The position numbers and the translations under genes were made by a program. Below, piece by piece: positions 9,070 through 17,764 of a stretch of 64,000 nucleotides of DNA. Position 1 is the first letter of the stretch, and every line of letters starts with the position of its first letter. Source of the DNA: Haloferax denitrificans ATCC 35960 (GTDB taxonomy: Archaea; Halobacteriota; Halobacteria; Halobacteriales; Haloferacaceae); contig NZ_AOLP01000001.1 of the NCBI RefSeq assembly GCF_000337795.1, positions 310,001-374,000 on the forward strand, in the 5' to 3' direction. Below the pieces are notes generated by a model. The model was not told the DNA's origin. It did not search any database and worked only from the letters and a program-made list of their open reading frames with translations.

Positions 9070-9642
9070 ATGTACAAACGGGTACGACTCAAAGATACAG
9101 TCGAAGTCCCACCCCGACACCTGGGCGACGTGACGCCCGAGCGGGTCAAGCGACTGTTGCAGGACAAGTTGGAAGGACGGATGGACGAGGACGTGGGGAG
9201 CGTCGTGAGCGTCGTGAACGTCAACGACATCGGCGAGGGCACCGTACTGCCCAACCGCCCCGGCGTCTACTACGAGGCCGACTTCGACGCCATCACCTAC
9301 GACCCAGACATGCAGGAGGTCGTCGACGGCATCGTGGTCGAAGTCGTCGAGTTCGGTGCCTTCGTCGGCATCGGCCCGGTCGACGGACTGCTCCACGTCT
9401 CGCAGATATCCGACGAATACCTCGCCTACGACGGCGAGAACCAACAGCTCGCGTCGACCGAGTCCAACCAGACGCTCGCCGTCGACGACGAGGTTCGCGC
9501 TCGCATCGTCACCAAGAGCATCGACGAGCGCAACCCGCGCGACTCGAAGATCGGCCTCACGGCCAAACAGCCGGGGCTCGGCAAGCACGGCTGGCTCGAA
9601 TCGAAGCGCCAGCAGAGCGAGGCCTCGGCGGAGGGTAACTGA
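9070..9642 (+). CDS. rpoE1: DNA-directed RNA polymerase subunit E' (Rpo7)
   Basis: A 190-aa homologue of eukaryotic Rpb7, part of the polymerase stalk. The N-terminal RNP-like domain covers about residues 1-80, and an S1 RNA-binding domain begins near VVDGIVVEVVEFGAFVGIGP and runs to about residue 170. The final 20 residues are a charged tail. Its stop overlaps the spt4 start by one base, as is usual for this pair. Confidence 0.95.
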   Translation: MYKRVRLKDTVEVPPRHLGDVTPERVKRLLQDKLEGRMDEDVGSVVSVVNVNDIGEGTVLPNRPGVYYEADFDAITYDPDMQEVVDGIVVEVVEFGAFVGIGPVDGLLHVSQISDEYLAYDGENQQLASTESNQTLAVDDEVRARIVTKSIDERNPRDSKIGLTAKQPGLGKHGWLESKRQQSEASAEGN

Positions 9643-9839
9643 TGGCGAAGCCCCGTCTCGCCTGCCGCGAGTGCCACTTCGTCAACGAGCCGGACAAACA
9701 GACGTGTGAGAACTGCGGGTCGAGCAGTCTCACCGAGGACTGGGCGGGTTACGTCGTCATCACCCACCCCGAAGACAGCGAAATCGCCACCGAGATGAAC
9801 GTCACCGAGCCCGGTGGCTACGCGCTGAAGGTCCGCTGA
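9642..9839 (+). CDS. spt4: transcription elongation factor Spt4 (RpoE2)
   Basis: A 65-aa zinc-binding protein that pairs with Spt5 to raise polymerase processivity. Zinc ligands C8, C11, C22 and C25 are all present, followed by the GYVVITHPEDSEIA beta region. Overlaps rpoE1 and is followed within three bases by the dephospho-CoA kinase gene. Confidence 0.95.
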   Translation: MAKPRLACRECHFVNEPDKQTCENCGSSSLTEDWAGYVVITHPEDSEIATEMNVTEPGGYALKVR

Positions 9840-9841
9840 GC

Positions 9842-10381
9842 ATGCTCACCCTGCCGACGGCGCTTCGGGCGGCGTTCAAAGAGCCGTTCGGCCCGGTGTA
9901 CACCGAGGCCGACGACCTCCTCGCAGACGCATCCAGCGAGGACGCGGGCGCGCCGCTCGTCGCCGTCGGCGACGTCGTCACCTTCCACCTCCGCCGCGCC
10001 GGTCGCCCGCCGGACGTGGCTGTCATCGACGGCAAGACGAAACGCGAGGCCGTCGGCGAGGAGATTCGCCGCGCGGTCGAGACCGGCCGCCTCGTCGAGG
10101 TCGAAAACGAACCGGGCGCGGTCTCCGTCGCCCTCGTCGAGGCGCTCGTGGCCGCGCTCGACGACCCCGAGCCGACGACGCTCCTCGTCGCGGGCGAAGA
10201 GGACCTCGCCACGCTCCCGGCGGTGCTCGCCGCGCCCGTCGGCTCGACCGTCGTCTACGGCCAGCCCGACGAGGGAATGGTCCGCGTGACCGTCACCGAC
10301 GCGACCAAACGCGAGATGCGGGACCTCCTCGCGCGGTTCGACGGTGACTTCGACGCCGTCGTCGCGCCCATCGACGCCTGA
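9842..10381 (+). CDS. GTP-dependent dephospho-CoA kinase (DUF359)
   Basis: This 179-aa protein belongs to the DUF359 family, shown in Thermococcus to phosphorylate dephospho-CoA with GTP, the last step of archaeal coenzyme A synthesis. Conserved segments VGDVVTF, VIDGKTKRE and a C-terminal GQPDEGMVRV are visible. It follows spt4 by two bases, in an arrangement common in Euryarchaeota. Confidence 0.88.
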   Translation: MLTLPTALRAAFKEPFGPVYTEADDLLADASSEDAGAPLVAVGDVVTFHLRRAGRPPDVAVIDGKTKREAVGEEIRRAVETGRLVEVENEPGAVSVALVEALVAALDDPEPTTLLVAGEEDLATLPAVLAAPVGSTVVYGQPDEGMVRVTVTDATKREMRDLLARFDGDFDAVVAPIDA

Positions 10382-10449
10382 GACGCGGGCGCGCTCGTCC
10401 CTTCGAAATCCTTTTACTTGCTTCGGGGGGAATTACTGGTAACTGAACC

Positions 10450-10761
10450 ATGGATATCGAAATCATCTCCGAGGAGGAGAACCCCATGTTGCACCGGACG
10501 GACGTTCGATTCGAGATCGTCCACGAGGAAGCGACGCCGTCTCGTCTGTCGGTCCGCGACTCGCTCGCGGCCAAGCTGAACAAGGACTCCGACGAGGTCG
10601 TCGTCCACGAACTCGACACGAAGTTCGGCATGCGCAAGACCGCGGGCTACGCGAAGGTCTACGAGAGCCCCGAGTTCGCGCGCGACGTCGAACAGGACCA
10701 CATGCTCGAACGCAACAAGATCACCGACGCCGACGCCGAAGTCGAAGCCGAAGAGGCGTAA
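10450..10761 (+). CDS. rps24e: 30S ribosomal protein S24e
   Basis: A 103-aa ribosomal protein beginning MDIEIISEEENPMLHR with the conserved TKFGMRKTAGYAKVYES segment. The acidic C-terminal extension is typical of haloarchaea. A separate promoter is likely, since CTTTTACTTG lies about 35-40 bases upstream. The gene usually paired with it, rps27ae, does not follow here. Confidence 0.95.
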   Translation: MDIEIISEEENPMLHRTDVRFEIVHEEATPSRLSVRDSLAAKLNKDSDEVVVHELDTKFGMRKTAGYAKVYESPEFARDVEQDHMLERNKITDADAEVEAEEA

Positions 10762-10794
10762 CCCCGGCTTCGACCCGTCGTTTCTTCACACTCG

Positions 10795-12453
10795 ATGCGC
10801 ATTCTCGGAATCGAAGGTACAGCGTGGGCCGCGAGCGCCGCGGTTTTCGAGACCGACGACCCCGACGCGCTCCGCTCTGAGACCGGGCGGGCGCCCGACC
10901 CCTCGGCCGACCACGTCTTCATCGAATCGGACCCCTACCAGCCGGACAGCGGCGGCATCCACCCGCGCGAGGCCGCAGAACACATGGGCAACGCCATCCC
11001 CGAAGTCGTCGAGACGGCGCTCGCGCACGCCGCGGCGCGACACGACGGCGACGGCCCCGTCGTGGACGGCGTCGCCTTCTCCCGCGGCCCCGGACTCGGG
11101 CCGTGTCTCCGCATCGTCGGCACCGCGGCCCGCTCGGTCGCCCAGACGCTCGACGTGCCGTTGCTGGGCGTCAACCACATGGTCGCGCACCTCGAAATCG
11201 GCCGCTACCAGTCCGGCTTCGACTCGCCGGTCTGTCTGAACGCCTCGGGCGCGAACGCCCACCTCTTGGGCTACCACAACGGCCGCTACCGCGTCCTCGG
11301 CGAGACGATGGACACCGGCGTCGGCAACGCCATCGACAAGTTCACCCGCCACGTCGGCTGGACCCACCCCGGCGGCCCGAAGGTCGAGAACGCCGCGAAA
11401 GACGGCGACTACGTCGAACTGCCGTACGTCGTCAAGGGGATGGACTTCTCGTTTTCCGGCATCATGAGCGCCGCGAAGGACGAGGCGGACGCGGGCACGC
11501 CCGTCTCCGACATCTGCGCCGGCCTGCAGGAGACGGTCTTCGCCATGCTCGCCGAGGTGGCCGAGCGCGCGCTGTCGCTGACGGGGACGGACGAACTCGT
11601 CCTCGGCGGCGGCGTGGGCCAGAACGCCCGCCTCCGCGAGATGCTCGCCGAGATGTGCGACCAGCGCGGGGCGGAGTTCTACGCGCCCGAACCGCGCTTT
11701 CTCCGCGACAACGCCGGCATGATAGCCGCCCTCGGCGCGCGGATGCTCGCCGCGGGCGACACGCTCGCCGTCGAGGAGTCCACCGTGGACCCGAACTTCC
11801 GCCCCGACCAGGTGGCCGTGACGTGGCGCGGCGCGGACGAGTCGGTCGCGCGCGCCCACACGGACGACGGCGCGATTCGCGGGGCCGAGGCGACCGTCGA
11901 CATCGGCTCCGAGGAGGTCGTCAAGCGGCGCGTCCCGAAGACGTACCGCCACCCGGAACTGGACGACAGACTCCGACGCGAGCGAACCAAAGCCGAAGCG
12001 CGGCTGACGAGCGACGCCCGGCGCGCCGGCGTTCGCACGCCCGTCGTCCGCGACGTCGACCCCGTCGACGGCGTCATCGCGTTCCAGCGGGTCGGCGACG
12101 CGGACCTCGCCGAGCGACTCGACCCCGAGGCCGTCCGCGTCGTCGGCGAGTACCTCGCGCGACTGCACGAGGCCGGCATCGTCCACGGCGACCCGACGAC
12201 GCGGAACGTCCGGGTCGGAACGGGACCGGACGGCGACCCGCGCGTGTACCTCATCGACTTCGGCCTCGGTTTCCACACGGGCCACGTCGAGGACCACGCG
12301 ATGGACCTCCACGTCTTCGCTCAGAGCGTCGAGGGGACCGCCGCCGACGCCGACCCGCTTCTCGACGCGCTCGAAGCGGGCTACGAGGCCGTCGGCTCCG
12401 AGGAGGTCATCGCCCGGTTGCGCGAGGTCGAGTCCCGCGGCCGGTACCGGTAG
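10795..12453 (+). CDS. kae1-bud32: Kae1-Bud32 fusion, KEOPS tRNA t6A synthase and kinase
   Basis: A 552-aa fusion of two KEOPS subunits. Kae1 (about residues 1-330) transfers threonylcarbamoyl to A37 of ANN-decoding tRNAs; its metal ligands appear as NHMVAH with H128 and H132. Bud32 (about 350-552) is a small atypical protein kinase/ATPase with the catalytic loop HGDPTTRNV and metal-binding DFGLGF. The linker is short. It ends the aIF2-gamma cluster. The fusion is known in halophiles and Methanocaldococcus. Confidence 0.97.
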   Translation: MRILGIEGTAWAASAAVFETDDPDALRSETGRAPDPSADHVFIESDPYQPDSGGIHPREAAEHMGNAIPEVVETALAHAAARHDGDGPVVDGVAFSRGPGLGPCLRIVGTAARSVAQTLDVPLLGVNHMVAHLEIGRYQSGFDSPVCLNASGANAHLLGYHNGRYRVLGETMDTGVGNAIDKFTRHVGWTHPGGPKVENAAKDGDYVELPYVVKGMDFSFSGIMSAAKDEADAGTPVSDICAGLQETVFAMLAEVAERALSLTGTDELVLGGGVGQNARLREMLAEMCDQRGAEFYAPEPRFLRDNAGMIAALGARMLAAGDTLAVEESTVDPNFRPDQVAVTWRGADESVARAHTDDGAIRGAEATVDIGSEEVVKRRVPKTYRHPELDDRLRRERTKAEARLTSDARRAGVRTPVVRDVDPVDGVIAFQRVGDADLAERLDPEAVRVVGEYLARLHEAGIVHGDPTTRNVRVGTGPDGDPRVYLIDFGLGFHTGHVEDHAMDLHVFAQSVEGTAADADPLLDALEAGYEAVGSEEVIARLREVESRGRYR

Positions 12454-12489
12454 GTCGCCGCGGCCGGACTCGTCGGAAGGCCAAAACGA

Positions 12490-12495
12490 TTTATC
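12490..12495 (+). promoter_or_regulatory. TATA box of the DUF5808 gene
   Basis: TTTATC is centred 26-27 bases before the ATG at 12519, which implies a leaderless transcript and fixes the start of a gene that otherwise lies in a long open frame. Confidence 0.55.
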
Positions 12496-12518
12496 CCGAG
12501 CCGGCGTATTCGTCTCAC

Positions 12519-12797
12519 ATGGCAGACAAACCGCAGCGCGGAACGCTTTTCGGAATCCCGTACAACTTCGAGCGACCGAGCGCCGGCCGACTGCTCTCGT
12601 CGTACTGGCAACCCGGCAAGGGAATGCTGGTCGAAAAGCCGTTCGGCATCGGCTACACGCTGAACCTCGCGAGCTGGCGGTCGTGGGTCGTCCTCCTCGT
12701 CGCCGGCGGCCTCCTCTGGAACGAGCGCCAGAAGGCAGAGGAGAAAGAAGACGAGGCCGAGGCCGACGACGGCCCCGTCGAAGTCATCGTCGACTGA
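12519..12797 (+). CDS. DUF5808-type small protein with one membrane segment
   Basis: A 92-aa protein. An N-terminal region GTLFGIPYNFERPSAGRLLS is typical of DUF5808 proteins. It is followed by YTLNLAS, one hydrophobic helix (about residues 52-64) and a very acidic tail. Function is unknown. The frame stays open for hundreds of codons upstream because of GC bias, but the promoter and ATG support this start. Confidence 0.75.
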   Translation: MADKPQRGTLFGIPYNFERPSAGRLLSSYWQPGKGMLVEKPFGIGYTLNLASWRSWVVLLVAGGLLWNERQKAEEKEDEAEADDGPVEVIVD

Positions 12798-12851
12798 AGC
12801 GAAGCGACCGACACCGACGACTTTTCCACGTCCGCCCGCGGAGGGGCGGGC

Positions 12852-13484
12852 ATGCTCCGATACGTCACCACGAACGCGGGGAAGGTCCGCGAGGCGCTTT
12901 CGTACCTCGACGACGACGTGACCCAACTCGACTTCGACTACACCGAGGTGCAGGCGTCCGACCTCGGCCCCATCGCGGCCCACGGCGCGCGCGAGGCGTA
13001 CCGCTACGCCGACGAACCGGTGCTCGTGGACGACGCCGGGCTCTTCATCGACGGCTTCGAGGGCTTCCCCGGCCCGTACTCCTCGTACGTCGAAGACACC
13101 CTCGGCGTCGAGGCGGTCCACCGACTGGCCGCGGCCGAACTCGACGAGCCGCGTCGGGCGTCGTTCCGCTGTGTGCTCGCGTACTGCGACGGCGAACCGT
13201 TCGAGGCGAGTCCGGACCCGATAGACCGCGACGACCGGACCGTCGCGGCCGCCCGCGGCGCGGAACAGGACACAGAGGAGACTGAGGCGCTCCCGGTGAA
13301 GCTCTTTACCGGAAGCGTCAACGGTCGCATCGTCCCGCCGCGCGGCGAGGGCGGCTTCGGTTACGATCCCATCTTCGAACACGACGGCACGACGTTCGCG
13401 GAGATGAGCGCCGAGGAGAAAAACGGCATCTCCCACCGCGGGCGGGCGTTAGCGAAGTTCGCGACGTGGTACGCCGAACGTTAG
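12852..13484 (+). CDS. rdgB: non-canonical purine NTP pyrophosphatase (RdgB/HAM1)
   Basis: A 210-aa house-cleaning enzyme that hydrolyses ITP and XTP to monophosphates. Family signatures include TTNAGKVREA at the N-terminus, the DDAGLFIDGFEGFPGPYS active-site segment, and GEGGFGYDPIFEHDG near the C-terminus. About 15 residues longer than many homologues because of an acidic insertion around AARGAEQDTEETE. Its stop codon lies in the loop of a hairpin (13469-13494). Confidence 0.92.
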   Translation: MLRYVTTNAGKVREALSYLDDDVTQLDFDYTEVQASDLGPIAAHGAREAYRYADEPVLVDDAGLFIDGFEGFPGPYSSYVEDTLGVEAVHRLAAAELDEPRRASFRCVLAYCDGEPFEASPDPIDRDDRTVAAARGAEQDTEETEALPVKLFTGSVNGRIVPPRGEGGFGYDPIFEHDGTTFAEMSAEEKNGISHRGRALAKFATWYAER

Positions 13485-13547
13485 TGAGGCGTACGTCGTC
13501 GGGCGCGAAGCGTCCGACGGAAGTTCGCCGAGCGGTAGCGAGGCGAA
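13469..13547. repeat. array of three hairpins with mirror-symmetric loops
   Basis: Three consecutive perfect stems: GTACGCC/GGCGTAC (13469-13494), CGTCGG/CCGACG (13497-13519) and TTCGCC/GGCGAA (13524-13547). Stems differ, but the loops resemble each other (GAACGTTAGTGA, GCGCGAAGCGT, GAGCGGTAGCGA), close to the mirror-symmetric GAGCGAAGCGAG. The first loop contains the rdgB stop codon. Similar units flank tRNA-Gly in this window. Confidence 0.6.
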
Positions 13548-13635
13548 TCTCATCGGGCGAACGGCCTGAACGGGAGCGGCCGGCGACCCCGCCACCGGCC
13601 GCTACGTTTACCCCGCCGGAGCGACCCCGAGACGC

Positions 13636-14043
13636 ATGGACCCGAGCGACTTCTTCGAGGGCGGGACGGTCACCGTCTCGGCGGCGACCTACGCGGTCGT
13701 CAAGGCCGAGCGGGGCGACCCGGACGCCTTCGCGACGATTCGAGACGACGAGGAGACGACGGTGGTCGTCGAGGAGGAGCGCGTCGACGAGGCGACCGCC
13801 ATCGACGTCGAGCCGGGCTGGAAGCGACTCACCTTCGAGATGGTCCTGCCGTTCGAACTCGTCGGTTTTCTGGCGCGGGTCGCGGGCGCGCTCGCCGAGG
13901 AGGACATCTCGGTGTTCGCGCTGTCGGCGTACTCGACCGACCACGTGCTCGTCCGCGAGGGCGACGTGGCGGCGGCCGAAGCGAAGCTCGAATCCCTCGG
14001 CTGTGCCGTCGAGCGCGCCGAGGGGTTCGGAGACGGGAACTGA
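13636..14043 (+). CDS. ACT-domain protein
   Basis: A 135-aa protein with a C-terminal ACT-like domain (about residues 65-130). The segment LPFELVGFLARVAGALAEEDISVFALSAYSTDH has the helix-strand pattern of amino-acid-binding ACT modules. The N-terminal part resembles the companion domain of CASTOR/YkfE-type ACT proteins. A small-molecule sensor role is inferred; the ligand is unknown. Confidence 0.75.
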   Translation: MDPSDFFEGGTVTVSAATYAVVKAERGDPDAFATIRDDEETTVVVEEERVDEATAIDVEPGWKRLTFEMVLPFELVGFLARVAGALAEEDISVFALSAYSTDHVLVREGDVAAAEAKLESLGCAVERAEGFGDGN

Positions 14044-14103
14044 CGCCGAAACCGGCGCGCGGGCGAACAGCTTGATACGTTCGGCGGTGAGACATTAGCC
14101 ACG

Positions 14104-14253
14104 ATGTCCCCCGCCTGCGACGAGCACCCTCCGCTCGTCACCGACCCCTCCAGCGGTATCGACTGCACGCGCTCCACGACAGCCGGCCCCGTCACGCCCC
14201 GCAATCGACAGGGTCCGCACTCAGGGACGACGGGCGCGTACGGAGACGCATGA
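14104..14253 (+). CDS. possible 49-aa hypothetical protein
   Basis: A short frame beginning MSPACDEHPPLV, rich in Ser, Thr and Pro, with two cysteines. It ends in an ATGA overlap with the start of the next small membrane gene at 14250, which is the main reason to list it. Composition is not clearly coding. Low certainty. Confidence 0.35.
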   Translation: MSPACDEHPPLVTDPSSGIDCTRSTTAGPVTPRNRQGPHSGTTGAYGDA

Positions 14254-14423
14254 ACCGAGCGAACGTCGTCGCCGCCGGCGCGGCCAGCGGCTACGGCATC
14301 GCCGTCTTCGCCGCCATCGCGGTGTTCTTCGGCGACGCCTCGCGGGGCCTCGGCGTGGCCGTCGGCTTCGGTCTCGTGACCGTCCTCGCCATCTTCGCGG
14401 TGACGCGCGTCCTCGGCGACTGA
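14250..14423 (+). CDS. small two-helix membrane protein
   Basis: A 57-aa protein beginning MNRANVVAAGAAS. Two hydrophobic helices cover about residues 6-27 and 33-52 and are joined by DASRGLG. Codon use is strongly haloarchaeal (third-position C/G). Convergent with the PIN-like gene downstream. Function unknown. Confidence 0.6.
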   Translation: MNRANVVAAGAASGYGIAVFAAIAVFFGDASRGLGVAVGFGLVTVLAIFAVTRVLGD

Positions 14424-14447
14424 GCCGGCCGGCCGCGACCCGTCTCG

Positions 14448-14924
14448 CTACGCCCGCGGGTCGCGGTCCGGGCCGGGGTACGACCCGCCTTCGACTTCGA
14501 CGTAGAGGCTCTCCGGCGCGAACAGCGACGCGAACGCCTTCGGATGGCGGATGCTGACCGGGAAGCGACCGCCGAGCGCCGCGCCCGCCCGCGCCGAGCT
14601 GAGTCGGTCGTCGAACGTCAGCAGGTGCATCGCGCCGCCGCGGTAGGCCGACGCCAGCGCGGGGTTGTCGCCGTCGGGGTGGGAGACGAGTTCGGCCCAC
14701 GAGTCGACTTTCTCGCGCCAGTCGGCCGCGAGGTCGGCGTCCGCGAGCGACGAGACGACCGCCTCGGCGTCGTCGAGAAGCGGGTCGCTGGCGACGAGCG
14801 TCGTCCACGAGTGCCGCCGGAGGTGGTCGAGCGCCGCTCTCGCGGGGCCGTCGGCGAGGAGGTCGGCCGCGAGCACGTCGGCGTCGGCGACGACCCGCGC
14901 GGGCGAGGGCTCCGTCTCAGGCAT
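14448..14924 (-). CDS. PIN-like protein, haloarchaeal
   Basis: A 158-aa protein with a PIN-like pattern: VVADADVLAADLL at the N-terminus, an acidic middle (LLDDAEAVV) and HLLTFDDRLSSA near residue 115. These match the positions of PIN metal ligands. Its start overlaps by eight bases the stop of a 32-aa gene on the same strand, so the two form a small unit of toxin-antitoxin size. That role is only a possibility. Confidence 0.65.
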   Translation of the reverse strand: MPETEPSPARVVADADVLAADLLADGPARAALDHLRRHSWTTLVASDPLLDDAEAVVSSLADADLAADWREKVDSWAELVSHPDGDNPALASAYRGGAMHLLTFDDRLSSARAGAALGGRFPVSIRHPKAFASLFAPESLYVEVEGGSYPGPDRDPRA

Positions 14925-15015
14925 CGTCGCCCCGGCGGGCGCGGAGCGCCTCGGTGATGTCGGCTTCGGTCGTCTCGTAGGCGGCGGCGCGGGCGAAAAG
15001 CGATTCCCAGCTCAT
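14917..15015 (-). CDS. 32-aa protein upstream of the PIN-like gene
   Basis: A micro-protein beginning MSWESLFARAAAYETTE and ending EALRARRGDDA, predicted as one or two amphipathic helices. It overlaps the PIN-like gene by eight bases on the same strand. An upstream in-frame start would make 77 aa, but that extension is basic, Cys-rich and unlike haloarchaeal protein. It could be an antitoxin or regulatory partner; there is no direct evidence. Confidence 0.5.
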   Translation of the reverse strand: MSWESLFARAAAYETTEADITEALRARRGDDA

Positions 15016-15155
15016 GGGCGCTAGCACGGAGGGGGTCGAAAAGAATCCGACGCAACCGATTTTCGGCGCGAGTCGTTTCGAATCCGCGCAATTGAAATGA
15101 GTTGTGGTTACGTCACATGGGAAACAGTTATTCCCCGTTCGGCGAACCACAATGC

Positions 15156-16193
15156 ATGGCGATAGAGCGACGGCGCTTCTTACAGGCGGCCGGTGTCGGT
15201 GCGGTTCTCGGACTGAGCGGATGCACGGGGAACACGAGTCCCACGGAGGCGAACAACGAAACCTCGGAGGCGTCCGGGGGGAGCCAAAGCGAAGGCGAGA
15301 GCGGCGCGGCCCGTGAACTCACGCTGGCGACGACGACGAGCACGTACGACACGGGACTGCTGGACGCCCTGAATCCGGTGTTCGAGGAGAAGTTCAACGC
15401 CCGGGTGAAGACCATCTCGCAGGGGACCGGCGCGGCCATCGAGACGGCGCGAAACGGCGACGCCGACGTGATTCTCGTCCACGCCCGCGGCGCGGAAGAC
15501 GAGTTCCTCCGGGAGGGCTACGGCGTCAACCGCCGCGACGTGATGTTCAACGACTTCGTCATCGTCGGGCCGGCCGACGACCCCGCGGGCATCTCGGGGA
15601 TGGAGAGCGCGACCGACGCCTTCGCGACCATCGCCGAGGCCGGAGCGACGTTCGTCTCCCGCGGCGACGACTCGGGGACGAACAAGAAGGAACTGCTCAT
15701 CTGGGAGGCCGCCGGCGTGTCGCCGTCGGGGTCGTGGTACCGCGAAATCGGGCAGGGCATGGGCGACACGCTCGTGCAGGCCGACCAGTCGGGCGCGTAC
15801 ACGCTCTCCGACCGCGGGACGTTCCTCGCGACGCAGGACAACATCGACCTCGAAATTCAGGTGCAGGGGCCGCTCAAGGACGGCCCGACCATCCTGAAGA
15901 ACCCCTACGGCGTCATCCCGGTGAACCCCGCGAAGTACCCCGACGTGAACTACTCGCTGGCGATGGCGTACGCCGGCTTCCTCACGGGGCCGGAGGGACA
16001 GGAGATAATCAGCAACTACACGGCTAACGGGTCGCAGTTGTTCTTCCCCAACGCGCTCTCGGAGGAGCCGCAGTTCGGCCAGTACGTCCCCGAGGACTAC
16101 GACGGCGGGGAGAACGCCTCCGAGTCGTCGGCGTCGGTCTCCGACGCGCAGTTCGAGTCGTGGGTTGCACAGCACGTCCCCGAGGACTTTTAG
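15156..16193 (+). CDS. tupA: tungstate/molybdate ABC transporter substrate-binding lipoprotein
   Basis: A 345-aa Tat-exported lipoprotein: [10 protein letters not shown], hydrophobic core, lipobox LSGC. The mature N-terminus [16 protein letters not shown] is the hallmark of TupA-type tungstate receptors, and [12 protein letters not shown] is the second anion-binding segment. It captures tungstate, possibly also molybdate, at the cell surface for TupBC. It begins an operon with the permease (24-base gap) and the ATPase. The ATG at 15156 fits the Tat signal; an upstream GTG would add 18 unlikely residues. Confidence 0.9.
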   Translation: MAIERRRFLQAAGVGAVLGLSGCTGNTSPTEANNETSEASGGSQSEGESGAARELTLATTTSTYDTGLLDALNPVFEEKFNARVKTISQGTGAAIETARNGDADVILVHARGAEDEFLREGYGVNRRDVMFNDFVIVGPADDPAGISGMESATDAFATIAEAGATFVSRGDDSGTNKKELLIWEAAGVSPSGSWYREIGQGMGDTLVQADQSGAYTLSDRGTFLATQDNIDLEIQVQGPLKDGPTILKNPYGVIPVNPAKYPDVNYSLAMAYAGFLTGPEGQEIISNYTANGSQLFFPNALSEEPQFGQYVPEDYDGGENASESSASVSDAQFESWVAQHVPEDF

Positions 16194-16217
16194 TCCGACC
16201 GGACCCCACCACCGACC

Positions 16218-16916
16218 GTGTTCGGCCTCGGCGACCTGAACCTCACCTACCTCGTCAGCATCACGGCTGTCTCGCTGTACGTGAGCACCGCGGCGGTCGC
16301 GCTCAGCGCCGCAATCGGCCTGCCCCTCTCGCTTTTGGTCGGCTTTCGCGACTTCACCGGGAAGTCCGCCGTGACCTCGCTCATCTCGACCGGCATGGGC
16401 TTTCCGAGCGTCGTCGTGGGGCTCGTCGTGCTCTTGACGCTCTCTCGGTCGGGGCCGCTCGGGGCGTTCGAACTGCTGTTTACGCCCGAGGCGATGATTC
16501 TCTCGCAGACCATCCTCGCGCTCCCCGTCCTCGTGAGCGTCTCGCTGTCGGCGGTCCAGTCGGTGCCACAGGACCTCAGAGACGCCGCGTTCGCCGCCGG
16601 CGGCACCTCGACGGACGTGGCCCTGCTGGTCGTCCGCGAGGCGCGCTACGGCATCGTCACGGCGCTTCTGGCTGCCTACGGCCGCGCCATCAGCGAAGTC
16701 GGCTCCGTGCTCATCGTCGGCGGCAACATCGTCTTCTCGGACAGCACGTCGTTCACGCGGACGCTCACGACGGCCATCACCGTCGAGGCGCGGAAGGGGA
16801 ACATCGAGACGGGCATCGCCCTCGGAGCCATCCTGCTCGCGCTCGTCCTCGGCGTGAACGCCCTCGGCGCGCGCTTCCGCGACCGGACTCCCGGACGGAA
16901 CGGGAGGGGACGATGA
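16218..16916 (+). CDS. tupB: tungstate/molybdate ABC transporter permease
   Basis: A 232-aa inner-membrane permease with about five to six transmembrane helices. The EAA loop, which docks on the ATPase, is seen in the [20 protein letters not shown] segment near residue 130. Starts at GTG. Its stop overlaps the ATPase start (ATGA). By context it passes tungstate from the lipoprotein to the cytoplasm. Confidence 0.88.
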   Translation: MFGLGDLNLTYLVSITAVSLYVSTAAVALSAAIGLPLSLLVGFRDFTGKSAVTSLISTGMGFPSVVVGLVVLLTLSRSGPLGAFELLFTPEAMILSQTILALPVLVSVSLSAVQSVPQDLRDAAFAAGGTSTDVALLVVREARYGIVTALLAAYGRAISEVGSVLIVGGNIVFSDSTSFTRTLTTAITVEARKGNIETGIALGAILLALVLGVNALGARFRDRTPGRNGRGR

Positions 16917-17764
16917 CGGCCGGAGTCCCCGGCGGCGGCGCGTCCGGCGCGTCCGACGGGTCTGACTCCGCATCGACCGGCGCGCGACGCAGTCGGACCC
17001 GACTCGCGGCGCGCGGCCTCAGCCACGGCTTCGGCGACGGCGCGGTGCTGGACGACGTCTCGCTCACCGTCGAACCGGGCGAGATTCTCGCCGTCGTCGG
17101 TCCCTCGGGAACCGGGAAGACGACGCTGTTTCGACTGCTCGCCATGTTCGAGCGACCCGACGAGGGGGCGGTCGAAGTCGGCGGCGACGACGTGTGGGAC
17201 CTCCCCGAGGCCCGTCGGCTGGCGGTCAGACGCAGGGTCGGGATGGCCTTCCAGACGCGGAGTCTGTTTTCGACGACGGTCGAAGAGAACGTCTCCTACG
17301 GGCTCCGGGTCCGCCGGCCGTGGTCGGCTCGCGTCCGCGACGCGGTCGAGGGGCTGTTCGGCCGCGAGGAGCCGTCAGAGACGGTCGAGGATGCGCTTCG
17401 GACAGTCGGGATGTTCGACAAGGTCGACCGCGACGCCGGCTCGCTGTCGGCCGGAGAGGCCCAGCGCGTCGCCATCGCTCGCGCGCTCGCGCCCGACCCC
17501 GACGTGTTACTGCTGGACGAGCCGACCTCGAACCTCGACCCGCGGAACACCGCCGCCATCGAGTCGGCGATGCGGGCCGCCCGAGACCGGGGCATCGCCG
17601 TCGCGCTCGCCACCCACGACATGCAACAGGCCCGGCGGGTGTCGGACCGAACGGCCGTCATCCTCGGCGGGACGTGCATCGAATCGGGGCCGACCGACGC
17701 GGTGTTCGAGTCGCCGGACGACGACCGGGTCCGCCAGTTCGTCGAGGGGAAACTCGTCTACTGA
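16913..17764 (+). CDS. tupC: tungstate/molybdate ABC transporter ATP-binding protein
   Basis: A 283-aa ABC ATPase. Walker [10 protein letters not shown] is near residue 62, the signature is LSAGEAQR near 180, Walker B is [12 protein letters not shown] near 200, and the switch His lies in ATHDMQQA. The first 30 residues are a Gly/Ser-rich extension that may not all be translated. It energises TupB. The operon supplies the metal for pterin enzymes such as nasA in this window. Confidence 0.9.
   Translation: MTAGVPGGGASGASDGSDSASTGARRSRTRLAARGLSHGFGDGAVLDDVSLTVEPGEILAVVGPSGTGKTTLFRLLAMFERPDEGAVEVGGDDVWDLPEARRLAVRRRVGMAFQTRSLFSTTVEENVSYGLRVRRPWSARVRDAVEGLFGREEPSETVEDALRTVGMFDKVDRDAGSLSAGEAQRVAIARALAPDPDVLLLDEPTSNLDPRNTAAIESAMRAARDRGIAVALATHDMQQARRVSDRTAVILGGTCIESGPTDAVFESPDDDRVRQFVEGKLVY

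Noticed and set aside
13466..14098. Plus-strand 210-codon frame over the hairpin array and ACT gene
   Set aside because: It starts within the rdgB end, is dominated by Arg/Ser/Thr, and overlaps the well-supported ACT frame at 13636.
15180..16973. Long minus-strand frame across tupA and tupB
   Set aside because: Antisense shadow of the tungstate operon; no motifs and no start signals.
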